Under the pieces are notes generated by a model. It had not been told where the DNA came from. It was given only the letters and a program-made list of their open reading frames with translations, and did not search any database. Below are positions 1 to 8,984 of a stretch of DNA of 43,030 bases, one piece after another (the first letter of the stretch is position 1; every line of letters begins with the position of its first letter). The stretch covers positions 1 to 43,030 of the forward strand of contig BNXH01000009.1 of NCBI GenBank assembly GCA_025999435.1, read 5' to 3'. The translations under genes and the position numbers were made by a program. The DNA is from Bacteroidia bacterium (GTDB taxonomy: Bacteria; Bacteroidota; Bacteroidia; Bacteroidales; Dysgonomonadaceae).

Positions 1-1217
1 AACCCCAGGAAGTATCCTATATATTTTTCCTTGATATGATTGGCCTCTGACAAATCTGTATTTGTATCGGTCAACTGTTCGTTCATCTTTTTACGGAGGC
101 TGTTAAGGGAGTTCAACTGCTCGTTTATTTCTTTAATTTTTTTATTTGTAGCAGATTGTTTTTTCATTTGCCTGTATATGAAAATCAGGGCAAAAAGCAG
201 CAAGAGCAATAAGGTTGTAATAAAAAAGAGGTAAAGGCGTAATTTTTGAGTCTGGATATCGTTCTGACTTTGGTAAGATCTATTGATAATTCCTTGTGTG
301 CCGAAAATCTCAGATCGTCTCAGTTTGGTGTTGTAATCATTCGCATTTTCCTGCGAAAAGCGGATATATTTATAAGCCCGGTTTATATCTCCCTCTTCAT
401 ATAAAATATTTGCAAGATTAGATAAGGCCGCGTTATCCTTATTGGACGTTTCGATGTCAGTAAGGGCAGAAAGAATTAGAAATTTTTTCTGCATAAAAAC
501 ATCGTTTAGTTTCTGATAAATCTGAAATCTATGAAAGGCAACCAGTGCGTATTTAGGCATTCCAGGCTCGGTAAGGCGCAATCGTTTGTCGTTTAGGGCT
601 AATGCTTCCTGCAATCTGTCCGCTCGTCTCAACAGAGTTTCTTCGAGCCTGAGATATTCTTCCGATTCAGGATTTAGTATATTCAAAAGAGAGTCTTGGT
701 AAGCTTTATAAAGTGCTGCGTACTCCTTCCCCCTTCTTTTGTCTTGAGTATAAAAAGAGAGGCCGCTATATAAATATCTTTGGCATAGGTAATAATCTAT
801 GAGCTGAGATTTATCAAATTTTTCTCTGTCAATACTGCTTATTGCGTCCACAGCTTCTTTATATAACCCTAGTGAAGTAAATATGGAAGACAGCTCCATA
901 TTTGTTTCGTTTATTCTTTCTTTATCGTTTAGTGAATAAGCTATATCGAGGTTTTCGTTTAGATAATGTATTGTCGAATCTGCCATATATGAATAATATT
1001 CGGTAGCAAGTTGCCGATTAATCTGATATACGTTTTTTAAAGACATGCCTTTGTCCTGTTTATCTCTTTTCAGATTATTTAGCTTCCTTTCTTTGAATTC
1101 TATATATTGATGGTGATTCAGTATACTCTTATCTAACGCGTTTAAGAGGGAATCTAATTCGTTGCTAAATAGAAAAGATGAATATAAGCTGAGTAATAAA
1201 GTGAGAAATAATTTCAT
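1..1217 (-). CDS. TPR/DUF6377-type membrane regulator, partial (3' end outside window)
   Basis: This reading frame starts at the ATG at 1217 and is still open at the window edge, so about 405 residues are visible and the C-terminus is missing. The N-terminus (MKLFLTLLLSLYSSFLFS) is a signal peptide. The next roughly 300 residues are helical and TPR-like, then one membrane segment lies at about residues 325-347 (LYLFFITTLLLLLLFALIFIY). It is followed by a charged coiled coil and NHIKEKYIGYFLG. This arrangement matches the Bacteroidetes DUF6377 family, whose full members run to about 500-550 residues and, as far as I recall, end in a DNA-binding helix-turn-helix that would lie outside this window. 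In such proteins the TPR part is periplasmic and the C-terminal part cytoplasmic. Its position beside a SusC/SusD locus makes it a candidate regulator of that locus; this is inference. Confidence 0.75.
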   Translation of the reverse strand, partial: MKLFLTLLLSLYSSFLFSNELDSLLNALDKSILNHHQYIEFKERKLNNLKRDKQDKGMSLKNVYQINRQLATEYYSYMADSTIHYLNENLDIAYSLNDKERINETNMELSSIFTSLGLYKEAVDAISSIDREKFDKSQLIDYYLCQRYLYSGLSFYTQDKRRGKEYAALYKAYQDSLLNILNPESEEYLRLEETLLRRADRLQEALALNDKRLRLTEPGMPKYALVAFHRFQIYQKLNDVFMQKKFLILSALTDIETSNKDNAALSNLANILYEEGDINRAYKYIRFSQENANDYNTKLRRSEIFGTQGIINRSYQSQNDIQTQKLRLYLFFITTLLLLLLFALIFIYRQMKKQSATNKKIKEINEQLNSLNSLRKKMNEQLTDTNTDLSEANHIKEKYIGYFLG

Positions 1218-1466
1218 TTTTGAATGTGATTTTTTCTGATAAATGTGGTTAACTCTCATGTATTCAATAGGGAAATGGTACTCAATACAGTATTATTTTT
1301 ACTCGAAATATACAGATATAAAAATAATAAGCCACACGGGTTTTTGGTAAAATTACAATATTTTCTCAAGGGAGCGCCTTTAGTATTAAAAATATTATAC
1401 TTAAAGTAGTGCATGGAATAGATTTTTTACTTTCTTTTGTCCAAATTAATAATTAAATGGAATTGT

Positions 1467-2654
1467 ATGAAATATATTTTTCTAATCATTGCTGTTACAT
1501 TTTCTTTTTTCTCGTGTAATAATAAAAATACAAATAAAGCGATTGCGAACGCAAGTGATTCAACAAATATTCAGGCAGGAGAAGTAAATGACGATTCTAG
1601 TCTGTATCTGATAGTAGGAACATATACAACAGGTGAAAGTGAAGGTATATATGTGTACCAATTCGATACTGTATCCGGATATTCAACTTATAAAAGTAAA
1701 GCAAAGATAACGAATCCTTCTTATCTGGCTATCAGTAAAGATGAAAAATATGTTTATGCCGTCTCTGAAACAGGTGATGATAAAGCGTCGGCAAATGCGT
1801 TTGCCTTCGATAAGGAGAAAGGTGAATTATCACTATTGAATACTGAACCAACTAAAGGCGCCGACCCTTGTTATATCATTGTCGATAGTGCAGGTAAACA
1901 TGTTGTTACAGCTAACTACTCAGGAGGCAGCATTACCGTTTTTGAGGTAAAAGAAGATGGCTCGCTGGCGACAGCATCCCAATACATAAGCTTTACAGGT
2001 AGAGGAGTAGATCCGGATAGGCAACAAAAACCTCATTTGCACTGTGTAACGTACTCTCCGGATGAGAAATATTTATTTGCAAACGATCTTGGTACCGATA
2101 AAATACATAAGTTTGATGTGAATCCCAATAAGCAGGGTAATTATCTGGATGCAGGTATACCGGCTGCTTTTAAAGTTGCTGACGGATCGGGTCCTCGACA
2201 TTTGCAATTTCATCCGAATGGCAAATTCGCATATCTTATAAACGAAATATCCGGCGCGGTTATTGCATTTGACTATAATAGCCATACAGGAGATCTTATC
2301 CAAATACAGTCTATACAGGCCGATACTTTAAATGCTAAGGGTAGTGGCGACATTCATATAACCCCTGATGGTAGATTCCTATATGCGTCAAATCGATTGA
2401 AAGGCGATGGATTGGCTATCTTCTCCATAAACCAACATAATGGAATATTAACGAAGGTTGGATATCAGGAAACAGGGATTCATCCTCGTAACTTTGTAAT
2501 CACTCCAAATGGTAAGTTTCTTCTTGTAGCCAGCAGGGATAATAATGTAATACAAGTATTTTTGATAGATAAAAATACAGGGCTGCTGGAAAATACGAAT
2601 AAGGATATAGAATTGGATAAGCCTGTTTGCTTAAAATTCACTTCACTTCGATAG
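1467..2654 (+). CDS. Lactonase-family seven-bladed beta-propeller lipoprotein (6-phosphogluconolactonase-like)
   Basis: The protein has the repeated pattern of the lactonase family (PF10282): YLIVGTYTTGESEGIYVYQF at the start of the propeller, then blades with HPNGKFAYLINE, TPDGRFLYASNR and TPNGKFLLVAS. I chose ATG 1467, not the in-frame TTG at 1437, because it begins a clean lipoprotein signal peptide (MKYIFLIIAVTFSFFSC) with the cysteine at residue 17; the mature protein would be about 379 residues. Cytoplasmic relatives hydrolyse 6-phosphogluconolactone. A lipid-anchored, exported copy next to a glycan locus is more likely to act on a sugar lactone or another ring ester in the periplasm. 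The true substrate cannot be told from sequence. It is divergent from the DUF6377 gene and 324 bp upstream of susC. Confidence 0.8.
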   Translation: MKYIFLIIAVTFSFFSCNNKNTNKAIANASDSTNIQAGEVNDDSSLYLIVGTYTTGESEGIYVYQFDTVSGYSTYKSKAKITNPSYLAISKDEKYVYAVSETGDDKASANAFAFDKEKGELSLLNTEPTKGADPCYIIVDSAGKHVVTANYSGGSITVFEVKEDGSLATASQYISFTGRGVDPDRQQKPHLHCVTYSPDEKYLFANDLGTDKIHKFDVNPNKQGNYLDAGIPAAFKVADGSGPRHLQFHPNGKFAYLINEISGAVIAFDYNSHTGDLIQIQSIQADTLNAKGSGDIHITPDGRFLYASNRLKGDGLAIFSINQHNGILTKVGYQETGIHPRNFVITPNGKFLLVASRDNNVIQVFLIDKNTGLLENTNKDIELDKPVCLKFTSLR

Positions 2655-2738
2655 ACATATTTTAATAAGCGACTTTTAATATAAATAATTCTAATCGCCC
2701 GTGTTTTATATTTTATTATAACATGGACGGTTTTATTT

Positions 2739-2772
2739 GTGTGCGAACACATATTTCTGTGTGTGCGCACAC
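2739..2772. promoter_or_regulatory. Pair of related 12-bp palindromes upstream of susC
   Basis: GTGTGCGAACAC (2739-2750) and GTGTGCGCACAC (2761-2772) are near-identical. The second is a perfect palindrome and the first has one mismatch. Their starts are 22 bp apart, about two helical turns, and they lie 85 bp after the lactonase stop and about 140-175 bp upstream of the susC promoter. They could be an operator pair, or part of a weak terminator for the lactonase gene. No U-tract follows, so I favour a binding site, with little certainty. Confidence 0.3.
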
Positions 2773-2864
2773 TCTGGTTTTGGTTTGTCCACTTTTTTTT
2801 TCGAATACTACGCTATTTAATTACTGATTTATTGTTGTTTATCTTTGTTTTATGTTTGTTAAAA

Positions 2865-2888
2865 TCCACTATTTTTACACTTAGTGGA
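2865..2888. promoter_or_regulatory. Inverted repeat TCCACTA-N10-TAGTGGA upstream of the susC promoter
   Basis: A perfect 7-bp inverted repeat with a 10-bp spacer lies 24 bp upstream of the -33 box of the susC promoter. The spacing suits an activator site. The rest of the 2655-2978 intergenic stretch is very T-rich and shows no reading frame that I would call a gene. Confidence 0.3.
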
Positions 2889-2912
2889 ACAAGTGTTGAT
2901 TTTATGATTAGT

Positions 2913-2944
2913 TTTGTTGTATCTGAATTGTAAAAATAGTTTTG
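2913..2944 (+). promoter_or_regulatory. Bacteroidetes-type promoter of the susC operon
   Basis: TTTG at 2913-2916, a 20-bp spacer, and TAGTTTTG at 2937-2944 match the Bacteroidetes consensus TTTG-N19-21-TAnnTTTG exactly. Transcription should begin a few bases after 2944, which leaves a leader of about 28 nt before the susC ATG. Confidence 0.6.
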
Positions 2945-2978
2945 CAAACATTTCACTAACTTAAATTTTTTAATACAC

Positions 2979-5900
2979 ATGAAAAGAAACCTATTTCGAA
3001 GGAGAATAGTTCATAGTCTCCTTGTGTGTCTCGCCCTTTTATGTTTTGACATAGGCCTATATGCTCAAAATGTGATTACAGTAGAGGGTGTGGTTGCAGA
3101 TAAGAATACCAAAGAACCTCTTATCGGTGTGACTGTATCAGAAAAGGGAACGACCAATGGTACAATGAGCGATGTAGACGGAAATTTTACATTAAAAGCC
3201 AAACAAGGTGCAGTACTGGTATTCACAAGTATCGGCTATAAACCTGTAGAACATCCGGCTTCTTCCAAAATGAATGTTGTAATGGAAGAGGATTCCAAAA
3301 CTTTGGATGATGTTGTGGTAGTGGGTTACGGAGTCCAGAAAAAAGTGAACCTGACAGGTGCTGTCGCTGCTGTAGATGGTAAGGATATATCTGCCAGAGC
3401 TACTACCGATGTGCTTAGCGCCCTGCAAGGTCAAATGCCGGGTGTAACTGTCTTAAGAAGCAGTGGACAACCGGGATCGGAAACGAGCGGTATGCGCATA
3501 CGTGGTTTTTCTTCTGTTAATGGGGTTAATGCCTTGGTTCTTATAGATGGAATAGAAGGCGATCTGAAGATGCTCAACTCGGAGGATATCGAGTCCGTCT
3601 CGGTGTTGAAAGATGCGGCGGCGGCTTCTATTTATGGATCACGCGCTGCCGGTGGGGTGATATTGGTAACAACAAAGAAAAGCGTTTCGCAAAAGCCGAA
3701 AATTTCTTATAACGGCTCATTCGGTATCAACCTGCCGGGCTATATGCCGCAACGTATGTCGCCTTGGGAAGAACAGGATTATATCAATCAGGCGCGAAAT
3801 GCAGATAGGGGAGTTCCCGAACAAAATCCCGAACAAACATCTTGGGTAGGAAATCCTAATTTTAATTATTATCCGAACGGAGCGCGCTGGACATTCCATG
3901 GTAATACCAACTGGCTGGATGAAGGTACAAACGATTATACCACACAAACGACTCATTCGGTCGCGGTAAACGGCGGGCAAGGAAAGACTAATTACTATGT
4001 GTCGATGGGCTATTATACCAAGAACGGTATGTTGAAGTATAACTCGGATGATTATAGCCGTTATAATTTGCGTGCTACTTTGAGTACGGAAGTAAGTAAA
4101 TATTTGGATGTCAAATTGTTGGTTTCTTATGAAAGAGGCGTGACTAACCAGAATCCGGTAGGTTCTACAACTATTTTGTCCCATTTATACAATGACCGTG
4201 GCCGTCAGGCTATTTATCTGCCGGAGGAGGATACTAATTATACGAACAATCCATATAGCGCCGATTTGCAGATGAATGTTATCGACGCTATGAAAAACGG
4301 AGGTAAAACTACTGGCGAAAACCAGTATTTTACAGGAAACGCGAATCTGCATGTTAAGAATTTGGTGAAAGGCCTGACTTTAGACCTCAACCTGTCGCGG
4401 AAGGCTGGATTCTATAGCTATGAAGGCGATTACAGTTATCGTCCGTCTATGGGCCGCAACGGAGCTTTCAGGGCCGGATACGATATTAACAATCCGAACC
4501 GTGTAGTCAAAACTAAAAACAATAGCTATCAGGATAAGCTGGAAACCCTGTTAAACTATAATGCCACTTTCGATAAGCATTCGTTGCATATACTGGCAGG
4601 CGCGTCTTACGAACAATACCTTAAAGACGAAATATCGGGTACAGCCCGTAACCTGTTATCAAACGACTTTTTCAGCTTCGGCTATTATGATAGTACTATA
4701 GCTGGAAATGCAGTGCTGAGCGACGCTATATCACCATGGAAAATGGGATCGTTTTTCGGCCGCGTAAACTATGATTTCGCAGGGCGTTATCTGTTTGAAG
4801 CCAATATCCGTTATGACGGCAGTTCACGCCTCGACCCGGACAAGCGCTGGGGAGCTTTCCCTTCGTTCTCTGCCGGATGGCGTGTAAGCGAAGAATCGTT
4901 CTTCGAGTCGATGAGAAAGTATGTGGATAACCTTAAATTGCGTGGTTCATGGGGGCAATTGGGTAACAGTACGATATTTGACGGCAGGTATTATTCATAT
5001 CTTGGTATAATCTCCAACAAAACAGATGATAGCGATACGAATATACTTAGCGTTATGGGAAATCCGGTTTACCATCAGAAAGATATGGTATCGAAGGGCA
5101 TTACATGGGAGATTGTGACATCTACCAATTTAGGTATAGATCTTACCATATTGAGAAACAGGCTTAATCTGACCGCCGATTATTACTGGAAAACCAACGA
5201 TAATATGTTGTCAAGGCCGCGTCCGGGCAATATTGTCGGATATCCTGCGACTCGTCTGGCCTATCAGAATGTAGGTACATTGAAAACCCATGGATGGGAA
5301 GTAACGGCGCAATGGCGCGACAAAATAGGTGAAGTGTCGTACAATGTCGGTTTCAATATTGATGACAGTCAGAATAAAGTAATCAGCTATACAGGAAGCA
5401 CTGTTATTAGTAATGGTACCGTGGATATTCTCGAAGGCTACCCGCTTAACACTATATGGGGGTATAAAACCGATGGTTTCTGGAACAGCCGCGAAGAATA
5501 TCTTGCATATAAGGCTGCTAACCCTGGTTACGAATCATTTAACGATGCAAAGGTAAGTGGAGGTGATACCCGTTATGTAGCACAGGGTAAAGCCGATCAT
5601 ACAATTGGCGTCGGTGGTGCGACTGTTGATAATCCGGGTGACCTTGTGTATATGGGTACTACCAACGGACGCTACAATTATGGTATTAATATCGGCGTGG
5701 AATGGAAAGGTTTCGATTTCTCCTGTTTCTTCCAGGGGGTAGGCAAACGTAATTTCGTTGTCAATTCCGCTACGCTTGCTCCATTGGGCAATTCATACGA
5801 AATGCCGTGGACTGTTAATCTGGATTACTGGACTGAAGACAATAAAGACGCTTATTTCGCAAGGCCGTACGAAGGGAATTCTTTCAATTACAATCCTGCC

Positions 5901-6131
5901 GACCGTTGGGTGCAGAATGGCGCGTATATAAGACTTAAGAATATACAGTTGGGATATAAAGTGCCCATTCCTGCGAAAATCGCGTCTCTGAGAGTATATG
6001 TTAATGGTACTGATGTATGGGAACATACCAACGCGCTGAAAGTGTTCGACCCTGAAGTCGGCAATAATAAAAATACCCAGTATTATCCATTCTTCCGTAC
6101 ATGGACAATGGGTGTTAATGTAACATTCTAA
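2979..6131 (+). CDS. SusC/RagA-type TonB-dependent outer-membrane transporter
   Basis: This 1050-residue protein has the full SusC layout. There is a signal peptide to about residue 30, a carboxypeptidase-regulatory-like domain at about 33-105 (VEGVVADKNTKEPLIGVTV), a TonB-box-like stretch DDVVVVGYG, and a plug domain at about 120-230 (PGVTVLRSSG, VLKDAAAASIYGSRAAGGVI). A 22-strand barrel should follow, ending in the aromatic C-terminus WTMGVNVTF. It imports oligosaccharides across the outer membrane with the SusD partner encoded 13 bp downstream. It lacks an N-terminal STN extension, so control by an anti-sigma/ECF pair is not expected; a transcription regulator such as the nearby DUF6377 protein fits better (inference). 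Confidence 0.95.
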   Translation: MKRNLFRRRIVHSLLVCLALLCFDIGLYAQNVITVEGVVADKNTKEPLIGVTVSEKGTTNGTMSDVDGNFTLKAKQGAVLVFTSIGYKPVEHPASSKMNVVMEEDSKTLDDVVVVGYGVQKKVNLTGAVAAVDGKDISARATTDVLSALQGQMPGVTVLRSSGQPGSETSGMRIRGFSSVNGVNALVLIDGIEGDLKMLNSEDIESVSVLKDAAAASIYGSRAAGGVILVTTKKSVSQKPKISYNGSFGINLPGYMPQRMSPWEEQDYINQARNADRGVPEQNPEQTSWVGNPNFNYYPNGARWTFHGNTNWLDEGTNDYTTQTTHSVAVNGGQGKTNYYVSMGYYTKNGMLKYNSDDYSRYNLRATLSTEVSKYLDVKLLVSYERGVTNQNPVGSTTILSHLYNDRGRQAIYLPEEDTNYTNNPYSADLQMNVIDAMKNGGKTTGENQYFTGNANLHVKNLVKGLTLDLNLSRKAGFYSYEGDYSYRPSMGRNGAFRAGYDINNPNRVVKTKNNSYQDKLETLLNYNATFDKHSLHILAGASYEQYLKDEISGTARNLLSNDFFSFGYYDSTIAGNAVLSDAISPWKMGSFFGRVNYDFAGRYLFEANIRYDGSSRLDPDKRWGAFPSFSAGWRVSEESFFESMRKYVDNLKLRGSWGQLGNSTIFDGRYYSYLGIISNKTDDSDTNILSVMGNPVYHQKDMVSKGITWEIVTSTNLGIDLTILRNRLNLTADYYWKTNDNMLSRPRPGNIVGYPATRLAYQNVGTLKTHGWEVTAQWRDKIGEVSYNVGFNIDDSQNKVISYTGSTVISNGTVDILEGYPLNTIWGYKTDGFWNSREEYLAYKAANPGYESFNDAKVSGGDTRYVAQGKADHTIGVGGATVDNPGDLVYMGTTNGRYNYGINIGVEWKGFDFSCFFQGVGKRNFVVNSATLAPLGNSYEMPWTVNLDYWTEDNKDAYFARPYEGNSFNYNPADRWVQNGAYIRLKNIQLGYKVPIPAKIASLRVYVNGTDVWEHTNALKVFDPEVGNNKNTQYYPFFRTWTMGVNVTF

Positions 6132-6144
6132 ATAAACGAAAGAA

Positions 6145-7944
6145 ATGAAAAATATATTATTTTTAAGCATCATATGCATAGCTGTTGTCTTCAACGGTTG
6201 TGATCTGGATGTTACACCGAAAACCGATTTTACGGACGATAATTTCTGGAAATCCGAAAACGACCTGAAAGGAGCCTGTAACCGTCTGTATGAACAACTC
6301 TCTTTTGCCGGGCATGACACACGTGCCGACGATCAGTTTGGTAAAAGTTCTAATGGTACCAGTGCCGGAAGCTGGTCTGTACCCGGGGAAAGTGGTGACT
6401 GGTCGGATCCATATGCACGGATCAGAACAGCCAACAATATTATCGAAAAAGGAGTTAATACTCCTATTACTGAGTCTATACGTAATAAATATTTGGGAGA
6501 AGCTTATTTCTTCCGCGCTTATTATTATTTCGATCTGGTATGTAAATACGGGGATGTTCCTCTAGTACTCAAGGTTTATGATAGTGCCACCGATCCTGAT
6601 CTGAAAATGGGTCGTACACCGCGTGAAGAGGTAATCCGGCAGTGTTATTCCGATCTTGAATTTGCGGCGACTTATTTACCTACCCGCGCTGATTTGCAAG
6701 GTGTGGCTGATGAATTCGCCCGTCGTCGTGTAACACGTTCATCCGCGCTGGGTCTTATGGTTCGTATCGGATTGCATGAAGGTACAATGCAGAAAAACCA
6801 TAATTTAGGTAGCGAAACGCAATGGAAAGCCCACCTGCAAAAAAGTATTGACGCTTACAATCTATTGAAAGCCGAAGGACATGAGCTTTACTCTGCCGGA
6901 GGAGCGGCTACTTCTTACCAGGCTTTATTCTTTGATGAAAATAACAGTACTAATAAGGAAATACTGTTTGCAAAGGCATATGGTCCTAATGGTGGTAGCG
7001 GTTCGGGTTATACCAACCATAGTTATTCCGGCGATTGTGAAGGCAGTTATGCTATTTCCCGCACGATGATCGATATGTATCTTTATGCCGATGGTCTCCC
7101 ACGGGAAAAATCACCGCTGGTAGTTTCTCCGGAAACATCATTCAATAACGTATTCGGCTATGAGGCCGATGGTGTTACGGCTATTACCGGAGGTAAAGGA
7201 GCCCGTGATCCGCGGCTGACTATGAGTATCTGGCGCATCAACGATCCGCAGGATAATGCGACCACAACAATAGGTGATGCGAAAATAGGTTGGATTAACT
7301 CCGGTAAAGGAGCATATAAACCTTTCGATCCGCAGCGTCCGCTGGGCTATCAGCAGAAGAAATCCGCTTCGCAAGACCGTTGGGGTGCAAGCCGGGATTA
7401 TACCGACAGGATTATTATCCGTTGGGGTGAGATGCTGATTTCTTATGCCGAAGCTTTATATGAACTGAATGGTAGCATTACGGATTCGCAATTGGATGAA
7501 ACAGTGAACGCGTTGCGGGCACGTGTAGGATTTACTGCAAAACTTACTAATAATTTTGTAACAACCAACGGGCTGAATATGCGCGATGAAATACGTCGTG
7601 AACGTACAGTCGAATTAATGGCAGAAAATAGGCGTTATGCTGATATTATTCGTTGGAAAATAGCTGAGACAGTGCTTCCTAAGGCTGTTATTGGTGCTAA
7701 ATTTACAATAGATGAAGCATATAATGGAACTTCGCAGGGAGTAGATCCTAAATTTATAGAGTGGCTTACTAATAGTAGTGGACAAGTTTTCAATACTTTT
7801 GTATATAGCGAGCCGGGTGTACGTCTGATCGAGAGGGCCGATACCCGCCGATTCAATGTAGCTAAGGATTACTACTATCCGATCCCAGTATATGATATAG
7901 CGCAATCTGATGGAAATATAATACCGAATCCGGGTTGGCAGTAA
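6145..7944 (+). CDS. SusD/RagB-type surface glycan-binding lipoprotein
   Basis: The 599-residue product starts with a lipoprotein signal ending MKNILFLSIICIAVVFNGC (cysteine 19). It then shows the SusD N-terminal signature (DLDVTPKTDFTDDNFWKS), TPR-like helices (YLGEAYFFRAYYYFDLVCKY) and the conserved C-terminal half (RDYTDRIIIRWGEMLISYAE, RREREV-like RRERTVELMAENRRYADIIR). SusD proteins sit on the cell surface as a lid on the SusC barrel and capture glycan. It is co-transcribed with susC (13-bp gap). The binding specificity cannot be read from the sequence; the enzymes downstream suggest a uronic-acid-containing glycan. Confidence 0.95.
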   Translation: MKNILFLSIICIAVVFNGCDLDVTPKTDFTDDNFWKSENDLKGACNRLYEQLSFAGHDTRADDQFGKSSNGTSAGSWSVPGESGDWSDPYARIRTANNIIEKGVNTPITESIRNKYLGEAYFFRAYYYFDLVCKYGDVPLVLKVYDSATDPDLKMGRTPREEVIRQCYSDLEFAATYLPTRADLQGVADEFARRRVTRSSALGLMVRIGLHEGTMQKNHNLGSETQWKAHLQKSIDAYNLLKAEGHELYSAGGAATSYQALFFDENNSTNKEILFAKAYGPNGGSGSGYTNHSYSGDCEGSYAISRTMIDMYLYADGLPREKSPLVVSPETSFNNVFGYEADGVTAITGGKGARDPRLTMSIWRINDPQDNATTTIGDAKIGWINSGKGAYKPFDPQRPLGYQQKKSASQDRWGASRDYTDRIIIRWGEMLISYAEALYELNGSITDSQLDETVNALRARVGFTAKLTNNFVTTNGLNMRDEIRRERTVELMAENRRYADIIRWKIAETVLPKAVIGAKFTIDEAYNGTSQGVDPKFIEWLTNSSGQVFNTFVYSEPGVRLIERADTRRFNVAKDYYYPIPVYDIAQSDGNIIPNPGWQ

Positions 7945-7972
7945 AATAATAACAAGTTTAAAAAGTTAATCT

Positions 7973-8587
7973 ATGAAAAAGATATTATTTATATGTGTAA
8001 CGGCGCTTCTGTTTGGTATGACCGGTTGCGAGAAAGACAATATTTGGGGCGACGGGCTTCCTGAAATGGAACATGTCTATTATATTAGTTTCTACAAAAC
8101 GAATGTCAATACGGATGCGCTCAATTACGAGATTGCAGCGAACGGTGCAGCCCGTTGGCGAATTAATACAGGTACATGGGTGAATACAAATGAAGTGAAC
8201 ATAAGCAGCCCTATTCCGTTGCAATTTTATAGTGAACGGATTCGCTCTTATGACGCAGTAGCTTATTTTTGGGTGACAAATAATAGTGGTTCAACTCTTG
8301 TGGCAGGTACGGATTATAGTGTTATTACCGAAAGCGGTACCGTTATTACCCCTGATGCACAGGGCGCGTATGCTGTGACATGGCCGCAAGCCAAGAAGGG
8401 TGTGCAAAATATCAAGATTAAGAGACTTACTTCGGCCAAGGGAGTATTAAAGGTAAATACCTTCAATCCTGCTGTTGGTACACCTAATGCGAATGATATT
8501 GAAACCACTGTGAATAACAGAACAAATGACTATGAAGTGCGTTTACTGACATTCGATAATAATAAGGTAACAGTGACATTAAATTAA
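7973..8587 (+). CDS. Lipoprotein of unknown family in the SusE position
   Basis: I do not recognise a named family in this 204-residue protein. It begins with a lipoprotein signal (MKKILFICVTALLFGMTGC, cysteine 19). The mature part is rich in beta-strand patterns, aromatic residues and Asn/Thr, with a possible Ig-like domain at about 25-115 (YYISFYKTN, YDAVAYFWVTNN) and a second one from about 120 to the end. It lies 28 bp after susD and just before a strong terminator, so it belongs to the susCD transcript. By position it is probably an accessory surface glycan-binding protein. It could also be a DUF1735-like domain protein; I cannot decide without a profile search. Confidence 0.75.
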   Translation: MKKILFICVTALLFGMTGCEKDNIWGDGLPEMEHVYYISFYKTNVNTDALNYEIAANGAARWRINTGTWVNTNEVNISSPIPLQFYSERIRSYDAVAYFWVTNNSGSTLVAGTDYSVITESGTVITPDAQGAYAVTWPQAKKGVQNIKIKRLTSAKGVLKVNTFNPAVGTPNANDIETTVNNRTNDYEVRLLTFDNNKVTVTLN

Positions 8588-8610
8588 GAATGTTAACAGA
8601 ATAATCATGC

Positions 8611-8650
8611 AAAGAGGCAGGACTGGATGTTGTGTCCTGCCTCTTTTTCT
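8611..8650 (+). terminator. Rho-independent terminator after the susCD operon
   Basis: A perfect 13-bp stem (AAAGAGGCAGGAC, 8611-8623, with GTCCTGCCTCTTT, 8634-8646) with a 10-nt loop ends in a T-run. It closes the susC-susD-lipoprotein unit, so the downstream enzymes need their own promoter or read-through. Confidence 0.85.
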
Positions 8651-8664
8651 TAAACAAATAGACA

Positions 8665-8790
8665 ATGAGGCCATCTTTTTTAAAAGCTACATTTCTTTTA
8701 TTTCAGTTTCTATTTTTATCTGTAACTGCTTTTGCTCAACGTCAGGAGAAAACCATAAATGACGGATGGCGATTTATGCGGCAAGATTAA
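8665..8790 (+). pseudogene. Remnant of a GH2 glycoside hydrolase gene (N-terminus only)
   Basis: Translation from the ATG at 8665 gives 41 residues and then TAA. They form a complete signal peptide (MRPSFLKATFLLFQFLFLSV plus TAFAQ) followed by KTINDGWRFMRQD. That is the usual start of a mature GH2 protein; the intact GH2 at 12775 begins in the same way with VRLNDGWEFLRED. Everything after this point of the enzyme is missing. After the stop a second frame stays open for 22 codons (GKIKFTGQSGKAYINGIKIR), which might be the ruined 3' end, but I cannot place it in a family. This looks like the stump of a second GH2 gene lost by internal deletion. Confidence 0.7.
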
Positions 8791-8953
8791 GTTTACCGGT
8801 CAATCAGGCAAGGCATATATAAATGGTATAAAAATTCGAAAATTATAGTCAAAACCGGGCTGTAAGGCAATTCTATGTGACCGGTAAAGTCGTTTTGAAC
8901 ATTTTTTACAAATAATTGAGCAATTATAGCAAACAATTTTAACAATAGTATTT

Positions 8954-8961
8954 TAATTTTG
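8954..8961 (+). promoter_or_regulatory. Possible -7 element for the lyase-GH88 fusion gene
   Basis: TAATTTTG matches the Bacteroidetes -7 consensus TAnnTTTG, 23 bp upstream of the ATG at 8985. No TTTG stands at the right distance upstream, so the -33 half is missing and the call is weak. The rest of 8791-8984 holds no gene that I can support. Confidence 0.35.
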
Positions 8962-8984
8962 TAACATATATAACCAACCAGACC

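Noticed and set aside
1437..1466. TTG start for the lactonase gene
   Set aside because: The ATG at 1467 begins a proper lipoprotein signal peptide; the extra residues would place charged and polar residues before it.
3717..4184. 155-codon frame on the minus strand inside susC
   Set aside because: It is the complement of strongly conserved SusC coding sequence and has no features of its own; the same holds for other frames antisense to large genes.
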